From assembly GCF_001431595.1 (NCBI RefSeq), contig NZ_LDJO01000021.1, positions 1 through 64,000 on the forward strand: a stretch of DNA of 64,000 bases, given 5' to 3'. The number at the start of each line of letters is the position of its first letter. The stretch's first letter is position 1. Of the stretch, positions 40,211 through 50,515 are shown one piece after another. The notes under the pieces were generated by a model, which was not told the DNA's origin, ran no database searches, and saw nothing but the letters and a program-made list of their open reading frames with translations. The DNA comes from Stenotrophomonas acidaminiphila. GTDB taxonomy: Bacteria; Pseudomonadota; Gammaproteobacteria; Xanthomonadales; Xanthomonadaceae. Made by a program: the position numbers and the translations under genes.

Positions 40211-40419
40211 CCAGGCATTCCTCGTCGGCAATCGAGAGGTGAATGTAGGGCAAACGAACCAGGGCGACGAGTGTCAACCGATGCCGCGCGGAACCGTTCA
40301 CCCCCCATGCCGGTCAGAGCGCGTGGCCCATCGGTCATGCAGCCGCTGTCATGGCCCGGCGTTATGCTCTGCGCCGTTGTGCCCGCCCCTTCGCCCATCG
40401 GTTCATCGGGAGTTTTTGC

Positions 40420-41667
40420 ATGTCGCGTTTCTGGAAGATCGTGCTGCTCGTCATCGCCATCCTGCTGGTGGCGGGAATCGGCTACCGGATGATGGGAGGC
40501 GGCAAACAGGCCGGGGGCGCGGCACAGGCCGAGGGCGCGGGCGGCGGCCGGGGCGGCGGCGACAGGGCGCGCGACCCGGTGCCGGTCACCGCGGTGGCGG
40601 CCGAGCGCAGGAACGTGCCGGTGTATGTCACCGCGCAGGGCACGGTGGCCGCCTACAACACGGTCACGGTCAGCCCGCAGGTCGGTGGCGAGCTGTTGAG
40701 CGTCGATTTCAAGGAAGGGCAGTCGGTGAAGAAGGGCGACCTGCTCGCCCGGATCGACCCGCGTACCTTCCAGGCCCAGTACGACCAGGCCCTCGCCAGC
40801 CAGCGCCAGAACCAGGCCCTGCTGGCCACCGCCCAGTCCAACTACGAACGTTCCAATTCCGAGGCCTACCGCCAGTACGTGGCGCAGACCGATCTGACCA
40901 CCCTGCGCAACCAGGTGGCCCAGTACCAGGCGGCGGTGGCCGCGGCCCAGGCCACGGCCAACCAGAGCAGGGTGCAGCTGGGCTACACCCGCATCGTCTC
41001 GCCCATCGACGGCGTGGCCGGCATCCGCGCGGTCGACCCGGGCAACGTCGTCGGCGCCGGCACGGCGATCGTCACCCTCACCCAGCTGCAGCCGATCTAC
41101 GTGTTGTTCAACCTGCCCGAACAGCAGTTGGACGCGGTGCGCGCGGCGCAGGGCAAGGGGCCACTGGAAGCGGCGACGCTGGACCGCGCCGGCGGCAGCG
41201 TGGTCAACGCCGACGGCAAGCTGCAGGTGGTGGACAACCAGATCAGCGCCACCAGCGGCACCTTCCGCCTGCGCGCCGAGTTCCCCAACGCCGACAAGGC
41301 GCTGTGGCCGGGCCAGTTCGTCAACGTGCGCATGAAGCTCGACGAGCTGCCCGGCGCGGTGGTGGTGCCGGCCGAGGCCGTGCAGCGCAGCAGCACCGGC
41401 GATTTCGTCTACCTGGTCAAGCCCGACAACACCGTCACCCTGCGCGACGTGGTGCAGGGCGGCCAGGTCGACGACAGCTACGTGGTCATCAGCAAGGGCC
41501 TGCAGCCGGGCGACAAGGTGGTCACCGAGGGCCAGTTCCGGCTCAAGGAAGGCGTCAAGGTCATTCCGCTGCAACCGGGCCAGGCACCGCCGGAGCCGAC
41601 CGAGGCGCAGTTGAAGGCCGCCAGCGAGAAGCGCGGCGGCGGCCGGGGTGGTCGTGGCCCGCGCTGA
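40420..41667 (+). CDS. RND efflux periplasmic adaptor subunit (MdtA-like)
   Basis: Membrane-fusion protein of 415 aa with an N-terminal transmembrane anchor (about 5-25), a Gly-rich linker, and the lipoyl/barrel-sandwich motif VSPQVGGELLSVDFKEGQSVKKGDLLARID. An alpha-helical hairpin follows (about 110-180) and then a beta-barrel domain (LPEQQLDAVRAA, LWPGQFVNVRM). The ATG at 40420 has a GGGAG ribosome-binding site; the 23-codon upstream extension is rejected. It heads a three-gene operon with two RND pumps, as in mdtABC. The C-terminus is Gly/Arg-rich. Confidence 0.94.
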   Translation: MSRFWKIVLLVIAILLVAGIGYRMMGGGKQAGGAAQAEGAGGGRGGGDRARDPVPVTAVAAERRNVPVYVTAQGTVAAYNTVTVSPQVGGELLSVDFKEGQSVKKGDLLARIDPRTFQAQYDQALASQRQNQALLATAQSNYERSNSEAYRQYVAQTDLTTLRNQVAQYQAAVAAAQATANQSRVQLGYTRIVSPIDGVAGIRAVDPGNVVGAGTAIVTLTQLQPIYVLFNLPEQQLDAVRAAQGKGPLEAATLDRAGGSVVNADGKLQVVDNQISATSGTFRLRAEFPNADKALWPGQFVNVRMKLDELPGAVVVPAEAVQRSSTGDFVYLVKPDNTVTLRDVVQGGQVDDSYVVISKGLQPGDKVVTEGQFRLKEGVKVIPLQPGQAPPEPTEAQLKAASEKRGGGRGGRGPR

Positions 41668-41831
41668 GGCCGCGCGCGCGCCACGGCCGCTGGCGCGCGA
41701 TACCACGGTGCAGGCACCGGGCATGTACGCATGCGTGAGCACCCCGCACGGGCCACGCGACGCGCGCGGCGGGAGCGTGGGCAGGTCCTGACCGCCCCGC
41801 ACCGCGCACACTCTCACCACAGGAATCGACC

Positions 41832-44800
41832 GTGGGCTTCTCGACTCTCTTCATCCGCCGCCCCATCGCCACCTCGCTGCTGATGGTCGGGCTGATGCTG
41901 CTCGGCATCCTCGGCTACCAGCGCCTGCCGGTTTCGGCCCTGCCCGAGATCGAGGCACCCAGCCTGGTGGTCACCACGCAGTACCCCGGCGCCAGTGCGC
42001 AGACCATGGCCTCGCTGGTGACCACGCCGCTGGAGCGGCAGCTGGGCCAGATTTCCGGCCTGGACCTGATGACCTCCGACTCCTCGGCCGGCCTGTCCAG
42101 CATCGTGCTGCAGTTCTCGATGGAGCGCGACATCGACACCGCCGCGCAGGACGTGCAGGCGGCGATCCGCCAGGCCACCCTGCCCGGCTCGCTGCCGTAC
42201 CAGCCGGTCTACAACCGGGTGAACCCGGCCGATGCGCCGATCCTGACCCTGAAACTGGCCTCGGACACGCGCCCGCTGCGCGAGGTCAACGACCTGGCCG
42301 ATTCGGTGCTGGCCCAGCGCCTGTCGCAGGTGGACGGCGTCGGCCTGGTGTCGATCGCCGGCAACGTGCGCCCGGCCGTGCGCATCCAGGCCAACCCGGC
42401 GCAGCTGGCCAACATGGGCATGACCCTGGAAGACCTGCGCAGCGCGCTGACCCAGGCCAACGTCAACGCACCCAAGGGCTCGCTCAACGGCAAGACCCAG
42501 AGCTACACACTGTCCACCAACGACCAGCTCAGCGACGCGGCCGACTACAACGACATCATCGTGCGCTACCGCAACGGCGCGCCGGTGCGTCTGCGCGACG
42601 TGGCCAGCGTGGTCGACGGGGTGGAGAACGACCAGATCGCGGCCTGGGCCGACGGCAAGCCGGCGGTGCTGCTGGAAGTGCGGCGCCAGCCCGGCGCCAA
42701 CATCGTCAAGACCGTACAGAACATCCGCCAGATCCTCCCCGGCCTGCAGGGCATGCTGCCGGCGGACGTGAAGCTGGACGTGTTCTCCGACCGCACCGTG
42801 ACCATCCGCGCCTCGGTGCACGACGTGCAGTTCACCCTGGTGCTCACCATCTGCCTGGTGGTGGCGGTGATCTTCGTGTTCCTGCGCCGGCTGTGGGCCA
42901 CGGTGATCCCGTCGGTGGCGGTGCCGCTGTCGCTGCTGGGCACCTTCGGGGTGATGGCCTTCGCCGGCATGTCGCTGGACAACCTGTCGCTGATGGCGCT
43001 GACCGTGGCCACCGGCTTCGTGGTCGACGACGCGATCGTGATGATCGAGAACATCGTGCGCTACATCGAGCAGGGCAAGGACGGCCAGGATGCCGCCGAG
43101 ACCGGCGCGAAGGAGATCGGCTTCACCGTGCTGTCGCTGACGGTGTCGCTGATCGCGGTGTTCCTGCCGCTGATCCTGATGCCGGGCGTCACCGGCCGCC
43201 TGTTCCACGAGTTCGCCTGGGTGCTGTCGATCGCGGTGGCGATCTCGATGCTCATCTCGCTGACTCTCACCCCGATGATGTGCGCCTACCTGCTCAAGCC
43301 CGACGCGCTGCCCGAGGGCGACGATGCCCACGAGCGCGCCGCCGCGCAGGGCAAGGTGACGGCGTGGTCGCGGCTGGTGCACCTGTACGAATCCAGCCTG
43401 GACTGGGTGCTGCGCCACCAGCGCATGACCCTGGGCATCGCCCTGGGCTCGGTGGTGCTGACCGTGCTGCTGTACATCGCCATTCCCAAGGGCCTGCTGC
43501 CCGACCAGGACACCGGCATGGTCACCGGCGTGGTGATCGCCGACCAGAACGTGGCCTTCGAGCAGATGCAGCAGCGCACCCGGGCCGTGGCCGAGGCGTT
43601 GCGCCAGGACGAGGCGGTCACCGGCGTGGCCGCCTACATCGGCGCCGGCTCGATGAACCCCACGCTCAACCAGGGCCAGCTGAACATCGTGCTCAAGGAT
43701 CGCGGCGAGCGCGGCAGCCTGGACACGATCCTGCCGCGGCTGCAGGCCGCCGCCGCGCACATCCCCGGCGTCGCGCTGTACCTCAAGCCGGTGCAGGACG
43801 TGACCCTGGACACACGCGTGGCTGCCACCGCCTACCAGTTCTCGCTGTCGGACATGGACAGCCGGGAGCTGGCCGAGCAGGCCGCGCGCGTCACCGACGC
43901 GCTGCGCCGCCTGCCGGAGCTGGCCGACGTCGACAACAACCTGGCCGACCACGGCCGCGCCCTGCACGTGGAGGTGGACCGCGACAAGGCCAGCCGCTAC
44001 GGCGTGCCGATGCAGACCATCGACGACACCCTGTACGACGCCTACGGCCAGCGCCAGATCTCCACCATCTTCACCCAGCTCAACCAGTACCGCGTGGTGC
44101 TGGAGGTGGCGCCGGAGTTCCGCACCGCCGACGCGCTGATGAACCAGCTGGCGATCGGCAGCAACGGCAGCGGCGCGCTGACCGGCAGCAACGCCACCAC
44201 CCTGGGCCAGGTCAGCTCCAGCAACTCCTCCACCGCCACCGGCATCGGCAACAGCAACACCGGCATCGCGCTGGGCGCCGGCGGCAGCATCCCGCTGTCG
44301 GCCATCGCCACCGCCACCCCGGGGACCGCGCCGCTGATCGTCAGCCACCAGCAGCAGCTGCCGTCGGCGACGATCTCGTTCAACCTGGCCCCGGGCTACT
44401 CGCTGTCCGAAGGCGTGGCGGCGATCAACAAGGCCGTGGCAGCGCTGCAGCTGCCATCGCAGACGCAGGCGCAGTTCGTCGGTACCGCCGCCGAGTTCTC
44501 CAGCAGCCAGACCGACGTGGTGTTGCTGCTGCTGGCCGCCATCGCGGTGATCTACATCGTGCTGGGCGTGCTCTACGAGAGCTGGATCCACCCGTTGACC
44601 ATCATCTCCACCCTGCCCCCGGCCGGCGTCGGCGCGCTGCTGGCGTTGTACCTGTGCGGGATGAGCCTGTCGGTGGACGGCATCGTCGGCATCGTGCTGC
44701 TGATCGGCATTGTCAAGAAGAACGCGATCATGATGATCGACTTCGCGCTGGACGCGCAGCGTGCCGGCATGAACGCGTTCGACGCGATCCGCCGCGCCTG

Positions 44801-45068
44801 CCTGCTGCGCTTCCGCCCGATCATGATGACCACCGCCGCGGCCATGCTCGGCGCGCTGCCGCTGGCGCTGGGTACCGGCATCGGCTCGGAACTGCGGCGC
44901 CCGCTGGGCGTGGCCATCGTCGGCGGCCTGCTGCTCTCGCAGCTGGTCACGCTGTACACCACGCCGGTGATCTACCTGTACTTCGAGCGGTTCTCCGAGT
45001 GGGCCGCGCGGCGCCGCGAGCGTCGCGCCGCCGCACGCCTGCAGGCGGCCGGCAAGCGCACGGCATGA
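41832..45068 (+). CDS. RND multidrug efflux permease (MdtB-like)
   Basis: Inner-membrane resistance-nodulation-division pump of 1078 aa. It begins with GTG (41832) after an AGGA ribosome-binding site. It has the N-terminal helix FIRRPIATSLLMVGLMLLG, two large periplasmic loops, and the proton-relay Asp pair in GFVVDDAIVMIEN. An unusual Ser/Gly/Asn-rich stretch (about residues 775-815) sits in the second periplasmic loop. It follows the adaptor gene by 164 bp and overlaps the second pump gene by 4 bp. Paired pumps of this kind form heterotrimers (MdtB2C). No outer-membrane channel gene is in the window. Confidence 0.94.
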   Translation: MGFSTLFIRRPIATSLLMVGLMLLGILGYQRLPVSALPEIEAPSLVVTTQYPGASAQTMASLVTTPLERQLGQISGLDLMTSDSSAGLSSIVLQFSMERDIDTAAQDVQAAIRQATLPGSLPYQPVYNRVNPADAPILTLKLASDTRPLREVNDLADSVLAQRLSQVDGVGLVSIAGNVRPAVRIQANPAQLANMGMTLEDLRSALTQANVNAPKGSLNGKTQSYTLSTNDQLSDAADYNDIIVRYRNGAPVRLRDVASVVDGVENDQIAAWADGKPAVLLEVRRQPGANIVKTVQNIRQILPGLQGMLPADVKLDVFSDRTVTIRASVHDVQFTLVLTICLVVAVIFVFLRRLWATVIPSVAVPLSLLGTFGVMAFAGMSLDNLSLMALTVATGFVVDDAIVMIENIVRYIEQGKDGQDAAETGAKEIGFTVLSLTVSLIAVFLPLILMPGVTGRLFHEFAWVLSIAVAISMLISLTLTPMMCAYLLKPDALPEGDDAHERAAAQGKVTAWSRLVHLYESSLDWVLRHQRMTLGIALGSVVLTVLLYIAIPKGLLPDQDTGMVTGVVIADQNVAFEQMQQRTRAVAEALRQDEAVTGVAAYIGAGSMNPTLNQGQLNIVLKDRGERGSLDTILPRLQAAAAHIPGVALYLKPVQDVTLDTRVAATAYQFSLSDMDSRELAEQAARVTDALRRLPELADVDNNLADHGRALHVEVDRDKASRYGVPMQTIDDTLYDAYGQRQISTIFTQLNQYRVVLEVAPEFRTADALMNQLAIGSNGSGALTGSNATTLGQVSSSNSSTATGIGNSNTGIALGAGGSIPLSAIATATPGTAPLIVSHQQQLPSATISFNLAPGYSLSEGVAAINKAVAALQLPSQTQAQFVGTAAEFSSSQTDVVLLLLAAIAVIYIVLGVLYESWIHPLTIISTLPPAGVGALLALYLCGMSLSVDGIVGIVLLIGIVKKNAIMMIDFALDAQRAGMNAFDAIRRACLLRFRPIMMTTAAAMLGALPLALGTGIGSELRRPLGVAIVGGLLLSQLVTLYTTPVIYLYFERFSEWAARRRERRAAARLQAAGKRTA

Positions 45069-48000
45069 ACATCTCCGCGCCCTTCATCAAGCGCCCGATC
45101 GGCATCAGCCTGCTGGCCATCGGCCTGTTCTTCGCCGGGCTGCTGTGCTACCTGCGGCTGGGCGTTGCGGCGCTGCCGAACCTGTCGATCCCGGTGATCT
45201 TCGTGCAGGCCAGCAACATCGGCGCCGACGCCGACACCATGGCCGCCACCGTCACCGCGCCGCTGGAGCGCCACCTCGGCCAGGTGCCCGGCATCAGCAC
45301 CATGCGCTCGAGCAGCAGCGACGGCCGCAGCATGGTGTTCCTGATGTTCGACACCAGCCGCGACATCGACGCGGCGGCGCAGGACGTGCAGGCGGCGATC
45401 AATGCCGCCATGGCCGACCTGCCGGCCGGCATCAACACGCCCACCTACCAGAAGGCCAACCCCAACGACGACCCGGTGATCGCGCTGTCGCTGACCTCGG
45501 ACACGCAGTCGGTCGCGCAGCTCTACAACCTAGCCGACTCGCTGCTGGCCCAACGCCTGCGGCAGCTGCCCGGGGTATCGCAGGTGGACATCGCCGGCGC
45601 CTCGACCCCGGCGGTGCGGGTGGACCTCAACCTGCGCGCGATGAACGCGCTGGGGCTGAGCCCGGACGACCTGCGCAACGCCATGCGCGCGGCCAACGTG
45701 GCCTCGCCGCTGGGCTTCCTCGACGACGGCCGCAGCCAGACCGCCATCGTCCTCAACGACCAGGTGCGCAAGGCGGCCGATTTCGCCAACATCGCCATCG
45801 CCAGCCACGACGGCGCGGTGGTGCGGCTGAAGGACATCGCCACCGTCTACGACGGCCAGCAGGACGCGTTCCAGGCGGCCTGGTTCAACGGCAGGCGCGG
45901 CGTGCTGATGTACGTGTACCTGCGCAGCGGCGCCAACCTGGTGGCGACCGTGGACCGGGTCAAGGCGGAGATGCCGGCACTGTCCAGCCATCTCGATGCC
46001 GGCACCACGCTCACCCCCTACTTCGACCGCACCCCGACCATCCGCGCGTCGCTGGCCGAGGTGCAGATCACCCTGATGATCAGCCTGGCGATGGTGGTGC
46101 TGACCATGGCGCTGTTCCTGCGCCGGCTGGCGCCGACGCTGATCGCCGCGGTCACCGTGCCGCTGTCGCTGGCCGGCGCGGCGGTGGTGATGATGACGCT
46201 GGGCTTCACCCTCAACAACCTGACCCTGCTGGCGCTGGTCATCGCCATCGGCTTCGTCGTCGACGACGCCATCGTGGTGATCGAGAACATCATGCGCCAC
46301 CTGGACGCCGGCATACCGCGCATGCAGGCGGCGATGGCCGGCGCGCGCGAGATCGGCTTCACCATCGTCTCCATCACCGCCTCGCTGGTGGCGGTGTTCC
46401 TGCCGATCATCTTCGCCCAGGGCATGCTCGGCGCGTTCTTCCGCGAGTTCACCCTGACCCTGGTGGCGGCGATCATGGTGTCGGCACTGGTGTCGCTGAC
46501 CCTGACCCCGGCGCTGTGCGCGCGCTTCCTGCAGCCGCACGAGGCGCACGTGCGCGAGTCGCGCACCCACCGCCTGCTCGACCGCGTGCACGGCGGCATG
46601 CTGAAGGTGTACACGGTGGCGCTGGATTTCTCGCTGCGCCATGCGCTGCTGCTGGCGCTCACCCCGCTGCTGCTGATCGTGGCCACGTTCTACCTGGCCG
46701 GCGCGGTCGGCAAGGGCAACTTCCCCGAGCAGGACACCGGCCTGATCTGGGGCCGCGCCAGCTCCAGCGCCACGGTGTCCTTCAACGAGATGAGCCAGCG
46801 CCAGCGGCGCCTGAGCGACATGTTCCTGGCCGACCCGGCGGTGAAGATGGTCGGCTCGCGGCTGGGTTCCAGCCGCCAGGGCAGCAGCGCGCAGTTCAAC
46901 ATCGAGCTCAGGACGATGGCCGAGGGGCGGCGCGAGCCGACCAGCCTGGTCGTGGCCCGGCTCAGCGCCAAGGCGGCGCAGTTCCCGGACCTGGACGTGC
47001 GCCTGCGCGCCATCCAGGACCTGCCTTCCGACGGCGGCGGCGGGGGTGGCCAGGGCGCGCAGAACCGGGTCACCCTGCAGGGCAACGATGCCGCGCAGCT
47101 GGCCGAATGGCTGCCGAAGCTGGTCGAGGTGCTGAAGCAGAACCCGAAGCTGCGCGACGTCGGCTCGGACGTGGACAAGGGCGGGCTGATGCAGAAGATC
47201 GTCATCGACCGCGAGAAGGCCTCGCGCCTGGGGGTGAGCATCGGCGCCATCGACGGTGCGCTGTACGGCGCCTTCGGCCAACGCCAGATCTCCACCATCT
47301 ATGCCGATCTCAACCAGTACGGCGTGGTGGTGAACGCGCTGCCGGAACAGACCGGCAGTCCGGCGGCGATCGACGACGTGTACGTGGCCTCCAGCAGTGG
47401 CCAGATGATCCCGCTCACCGCCTTCGCCCACCAGGAACCCGGGCTGGCGCCGTCGCAGGTGACCCACCAGAACCAGTACACGGTGATGGACCTGAGCTAC
47501 AACCTGGCGCCCGGCGTCAGCAGCGGCGAAGGCGATGCCATCGTCAAGGCCGCCATCGACGGCCTGCGCATGCCCGGAGACATCCGCCAGGCCGAACCCG
47601 GTGGCTTCCGCCAGGCGCTGGACCCGGCCGCGATGCTGATGCTGATCATCGCCGCCATCGCCACGGTCTACATCGTGCTGGGCATGCTGTACGAGAACCT
47701 GGTGCACCCGGTGACGATCCTGTCCACCCTGCCGGCTGCCGGCATGGGCGCGCTGCTGGCGCTGTGGGTGACCAGCACCGACCTGTCGGTGATCTCGACC
47801 ATCGCCCTGGTGCTGCTGATCGGCATCGTCAAGAAGAACGCGATCATGATGATCGACTTCGCCCTGGTGGCGCAGCGCGAACACGGCATGTCGCCGGCCG
47901 AAGCGGTGCGCGAAGCCAGCATCGTGCGCTTCCGCCCGATCATGATGACCACGATGGTGGCGATCCTGGCGGCGCTGCCGCTGGCGATCGGCCTGGGCGA

Positions 48001-48184
48001 AGGCTCGGAACTGCGCCGCCCGCTGGGCATCGCGATGATCGGCGGCCTGCTGATCTCGCAGAGCCTGACCCTGCTCAGCACACCGGCGCTGTACGTGATC
48101 TTCTCCTGCCTGCAGCAGCACTGGCGCAGCTGGCGCGCGCGCCGCCGCGAGCGCAGAAGCCAGCGGCGGATCGCGCGGGCCTGA
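45065..48184 (+). CDS. RND multidrug efflux permease (MdtC-like)
   Basis: Second RND pump of the operon, 1039 aa, starting at an ATG that overlaps the previous stop (ATGA). It has the N-terminal helix FIKRPIGISLLAIGLFFAG and proton-relay residues in GFVVDDAIVVIEN. The TYQKANPNDDPVIALSLTSD segment resembles MdtC. Translational coupling suggests stoichiometric assembly with the first pump. Substrates (drugs, bile-like compounds, metals) cannot be inferred. The C-terminus is Arg-rich. Confidence 0.94.
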   Translation: MNISAPFIKRPIGISLLAIGLFFAGLLCYLRLGVAALPNLSIPVIFVQASNIGADADTMAATVTAPLERHLGQVPGISTMRSSSSDGRSMVFLMFDTSRDIDAAAQDVQAAINAAMADLPAGINTPTYQKANPNDDPVIALSLTSDTQSVAQLYNLADSLLAQRLRQLPGVSQVDIAGASTPAVRVDLNLRAMNALGLSPDDLRNAMRAANVASPLGFLDDGRSQTAIVLNDQVRKAADFANIAIASHDGAVVRLKDIATVYDGQQDAFQAAWFNGRRGVLMYVYLRSGANLVATVDRVKAEMPALSSHLDAGTTLTPYFDRTPTIRASLAEVQITLMISLAMVVLTMALFLRRLAPTLIAAVTVPLSLAGAAVVMMTLGFTLNNLTLLALVIAIGFVVDDAIVVIENIMRHLDAGIPRMQAAMAGAREIGFTIVSITASLVAVFLPIIFAQGMLGAFFREFTLTLVAAIMVSALVSLTLTPALCARFLQPHEAHVRESRTHRLLDRVHGGMLKVYTVALDFSLRHALLLALTPLLLIVATFYLAGAVGKGNFPEQDTGLIWGRASSSATVSFNEMSQRQRRLSDMFLADPAVKMVGSRLGSSRQGSSAQFNIELRTMAEGRREPTSLVVARLSAKAAQFPDLDVRLRAIQDLPSDGGGGGGQGAQNRVTLQGNDAAQLAEWLPKLVEVLKQNPKLRDVGSDVDKGGLMQKIVIDREKASRLGVSIGAIDGALYGAFGQRQISTIYADLNQYGVVVNALPEQTGSPAAIDDVYVASSSGQMIPLTAFAHQEPGLAPSQVTHQNQYTVMDLSYNLAPGVSSGEGDAIVKAAIDGLRMPGDIRQAEPGGFRQALDPAAMLMLIIAAIATVYIVLGMLYENLVHPVTILSTLPAAGMGALLALWVTSTDLSVISTIALVLLIGIVKKNAIMMIDFALVAQREHGMSPAEAVREASIVRFRPIMMTTMVAILAALPLAIGLGEGSELRRPLGIAMIGGLLISQSLTLLSTPALYVIFSCLQQHWRSWRARRRERRSQRRIARA

Positions 48185-48432
48185 TCGTCTCCCGCACGCG
48201 GCTACGTTCTGCTGGAGCGTAGCCGGGAAGGTCTCTGCCGGGCATTGCACGGCACGACGGGAATCTCCATCGCTGCGGCGCAGCCGTCACCCCGGCCAAC
48301 GGCTGCGTGCGGTTTGTACGCGCGGGTTCCCGTCCGCAGCGACGTGGCCGGCGGACGGAGGCCGCAAGCGGAAGGGGCAAGGACAGCCGCGCCGGCAGCC
48401 GGCGTGTCCAGCGCCGGCCCCGTCGCCATGGA

Positions 48433-49797
48433 TCAGGCCACCAACTGCGCCAGCGATTCCGCCTGCAGGCGCTCGTAGATCGCGAACTCGTCGGCTACCG
48501 TCGCCCCCAGCGCCTGCTCGAACGCCTCGCGGTTGGCGCGCGCCGCATAGGCGCGCTGCTCCTCGCCGCCCAGGTTGGACTGGAAGATGCCCGCGGCGCT
48601 GACCGGCAGGAAGTCCTCGTAGACGATGGGTTCGGCGACCGCCAGGCCACGCTCGATCAGTACCTCGGCCGGCAGCCCGCGCTCGGCCGCCGGCAGCGCG
48701 CGGCCGGCATCGGTCAGCACGTAGCGGTAGTAGCCCAGGCCCTCGCGGCGCAGGGTGGCGTGGTCGTCGGGGAAGCCGGCGAATGCCGCCTGCAGGCGCT
48801 GCATGTAGTCGCCACCGGTGCTGCCGGCGCCGCCGTTGTCGCGCGCCTGGGCCAGCAGCGCGTCGTACAGCGCGCGGCCCTTGGGGGTCAGTGCCAGGCC
48901 GCGCTGTTCGATCTCGCCGAAGCGCGCGGTATGGGTGCCGGCGGCGTTGTCCTCGCCCGACGGGAAGTGCACCAGTTCCTCCAGCGCCTTGAAGCTGGTC
49001 TGGCGCAGCAGGATCGGGCACGCGCGGCGCGGCGGGCCTTCGATGACCGCCTTGGCGGCAAGGCCACGCGCCTGCATCGCCGCCTGCGCGGCATCGATGT
49101 CGAGGGTGCGCGGGGTCAGGTGGTTGATGTGCGGTCCGCGGAAGCTGACCACGTCGGCCACCAGCCGGTGCGCGGCATGCAGGGCGTGGTAGGTCTGCAG
49201 CGACACGGTGGCCTCGTTGTGCCAGCGGAAGGTTTCCAGCGCCTCGACCACGAAGCGCCAGGCGTCCTCGCCGGACAGGCCGCCATCGCGCTCGCACTGC
49301 TCGATGAGCTGCAGCACGCCCGGGGTGAAGATCGTGCGCCGCGACAGGATCCCGGCCGCCTGCGCGCGCAGTGCCTCGTCCTCGATCAGCTCCAGCCGCA
49401 GCAGCGAGGTGAACACGCGGAACGGATTGCGGTTGAGCGATTCGCCATCGACCGGGCGGAACGCGGTGGAGTGCACCGGCACGCCGGCCACCGACAGATC
49501 GTAGTAACCCACCGGCTGCATGCCCATCACCGCGAACAGGCGGCGCAGCGTGGACAGCTCCTGCGCGGTACCGACCCGGATCGCGCCGTGGCGCTCCACG
49601 TCCAGGCGCTCGCGCTCGCCGCTGCGCTGCATCTGCGCGGCCAGCTCCGGCTGCGCGTCCAGCACGCCGGCATTGACCTCGCCGACCAGTTCCACGAGGG
49701 TGCCGTACAGCGGCACCTCGGTGCGGTACATGTGCGACATCGCCTGCGAGAACAGGCTGCGGATGTGGTCGGTCGAGACGAAACGGTCGGCGGTCAT
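48433..49797 (-). CDS. hglS: 2-oxoadipate dioxygenase/decarboxylase (DUF1338, HglS/YdcJ-like)
   Basis: Non-haem Fe(II) enzyme of 454 aa related to E. coli YdcJ and Pseudomonas putida HglS, which turns 2-oxoadipate into D-2-hydroxyglutarate in lysine catabolism. Likely metal and substrate residues are the His in VPVHSTAFRPVDG (with the Arg), the His in GPHINHLTPRTLD, and the Glu in RFGEIEQRG. The start MTADRF (49797) fits family N-termini, although its ribosome-binding site is weak. No other lysine-degradation gene is adjacent, so the assignment rests on family similarity. It is convergent with the RND operon. Confidence 0.87.
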   Translation of the reverse strand: MTADRFVSTDHIRSLFSQAMSHMYRTEVPLYGTLVELVGEVNAGVLDAQPELAAQMQRSGERERLDVERHGAIRVGTAQELSTLRRLFAVMGMQPVGYYDLSVAGVPVHSTAFRPVDGESLNRNPFRVFTSLLRLELIEDEALRAQAAGILSRRTIFTPGVLQLIEQCERDGGLSGEDAWRFVVEALETFRWHNEATVSLQTYHALHAAHRLVADVVSFRGPHINHLTPRTLDIDAAQAAMQARGLAAKAVIEGPPRRACPILLRQTSFKALEELVHFPSGEDNAAGTHTARFGEIEQRGLALTPKGRALYDALLAQARDNGGAGSTGGDYMQRLQAAFAGFPDDHATLRREGLGYYRYVLTDAGRALPAAERGLPAEVLIERGLAVAEPIVYEDFLPVSAAGIFQSNLGGEEQRAYAARANREAFEQALGATVADEFAIYERLQAESLAQLVA

Positions 49798-49921
49798 GGC
49801 GGGGCGCGCGGCGCGGCAGGGGAAACCGCCATTTTCGCCCGGATGGGGCCGCGGGGTCATCCATTGCATCGGTTACTTTCGCGGTGCCGTCGCCGCATCC
49901 GCCGTGAGGTGCCCCGGCCGC

Positions 49922-50515
49922 TCAGTCCGGTGCGCGGGCGGCCGCGTCGCGCCGCGCGCGGTCGCCGAGCTGGCGCTGCAGCAGCGCATCCAGCCGGACC
50001 GGACGGTCCCAATGGTCGTAGCTGGCGACCAGGGCGTGGCGCACCGCGCGCCAGTGCAGGTTCTCCGGTGCCACCGCCAGGCTTTCCACCACGGCTCTCC
50101 AGCCTTCGCCCGGGAGCCGGGTGCGCGCCTGCACCGGCTCGCGGCAGCTGGCACCGATGGCCTGGCCCCAGAAGCAGGCGAACCAGATGTCGCCGGCCGC
50201 CCAGCCATGCTGCTGCATCAGCGCCTGGACGTAGCCGCGGCGCGCGCCGCCATAGCGCACCAGCTCGTCGATGAAGGCGTCGGGGTAGCGCTCGGCGTAG
50301 CGGTTGACGTCGGCCAGCTGGCGGTCGAGCCAGGCGTCGCCGGTACCCGGGTCGTAGGCAGGCGCGGTCGCTGCCGGGGCCGCCGCGGCTTCCTGCGCCA
50401 CAGCCACCCCGGGAAAGGCGGACACCGCGGAAACACACGCGAGCAACGCGGGCAGGCAACCACGCAGCCACGCCACCCGCGGCCCGGCCTGCGCGCGCCG
50501 CGCGTTGCGGTTCAT
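49922..50515 (-). CDS. hypothetical exported protein
   Basis: Protein of 197 aa not assigned to a family. The N-terminus is Arg-rich, followed by a hydrophobic segment (LPALLACVSAVSAFPGVAVA) with a signal-peptide cleavage-like AQEA. The mature part is helical and has two Cys residues (WFACFWGQAIGASC) that could form a disulfide. Its ATG overlaps the stop of the HAD-hydrolase gene by 4 bp, so expression is coupled, but no functional link is evident. Confidence 0.75.
   Translation of the reverse strand: MNRNARRAQAGPRVAWLRGCLPALLACVSAVSAFPGVAVAQEAAAAPAATAPAYDPGTGDAWLDRQLADVNRYAERYPDAFIDELVRYGGARRGYVQALMQQHGWAAGDIWFACFWGQAIGASCREPVQARTRLPGEGWRAVVESLAVAPENLHWRAVRHALVASYDHWDRPVRLDALLQRQLGDRARRDAAARAPD

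Noticed and set aside
41814..44591. 925-codon open frame opposite the first RND pump
   Set aside because: Composition dominated by His, Gln, Gly and Arg; antisense artefact of GC-rich codons.
42893..45064. Possible in-frame upstream extension of the second RND pump
   Set aside because: The frame is open only as a shadow of the first pump; the true start is the ATGA overlap at 45065, with the family-typical N-terminus.
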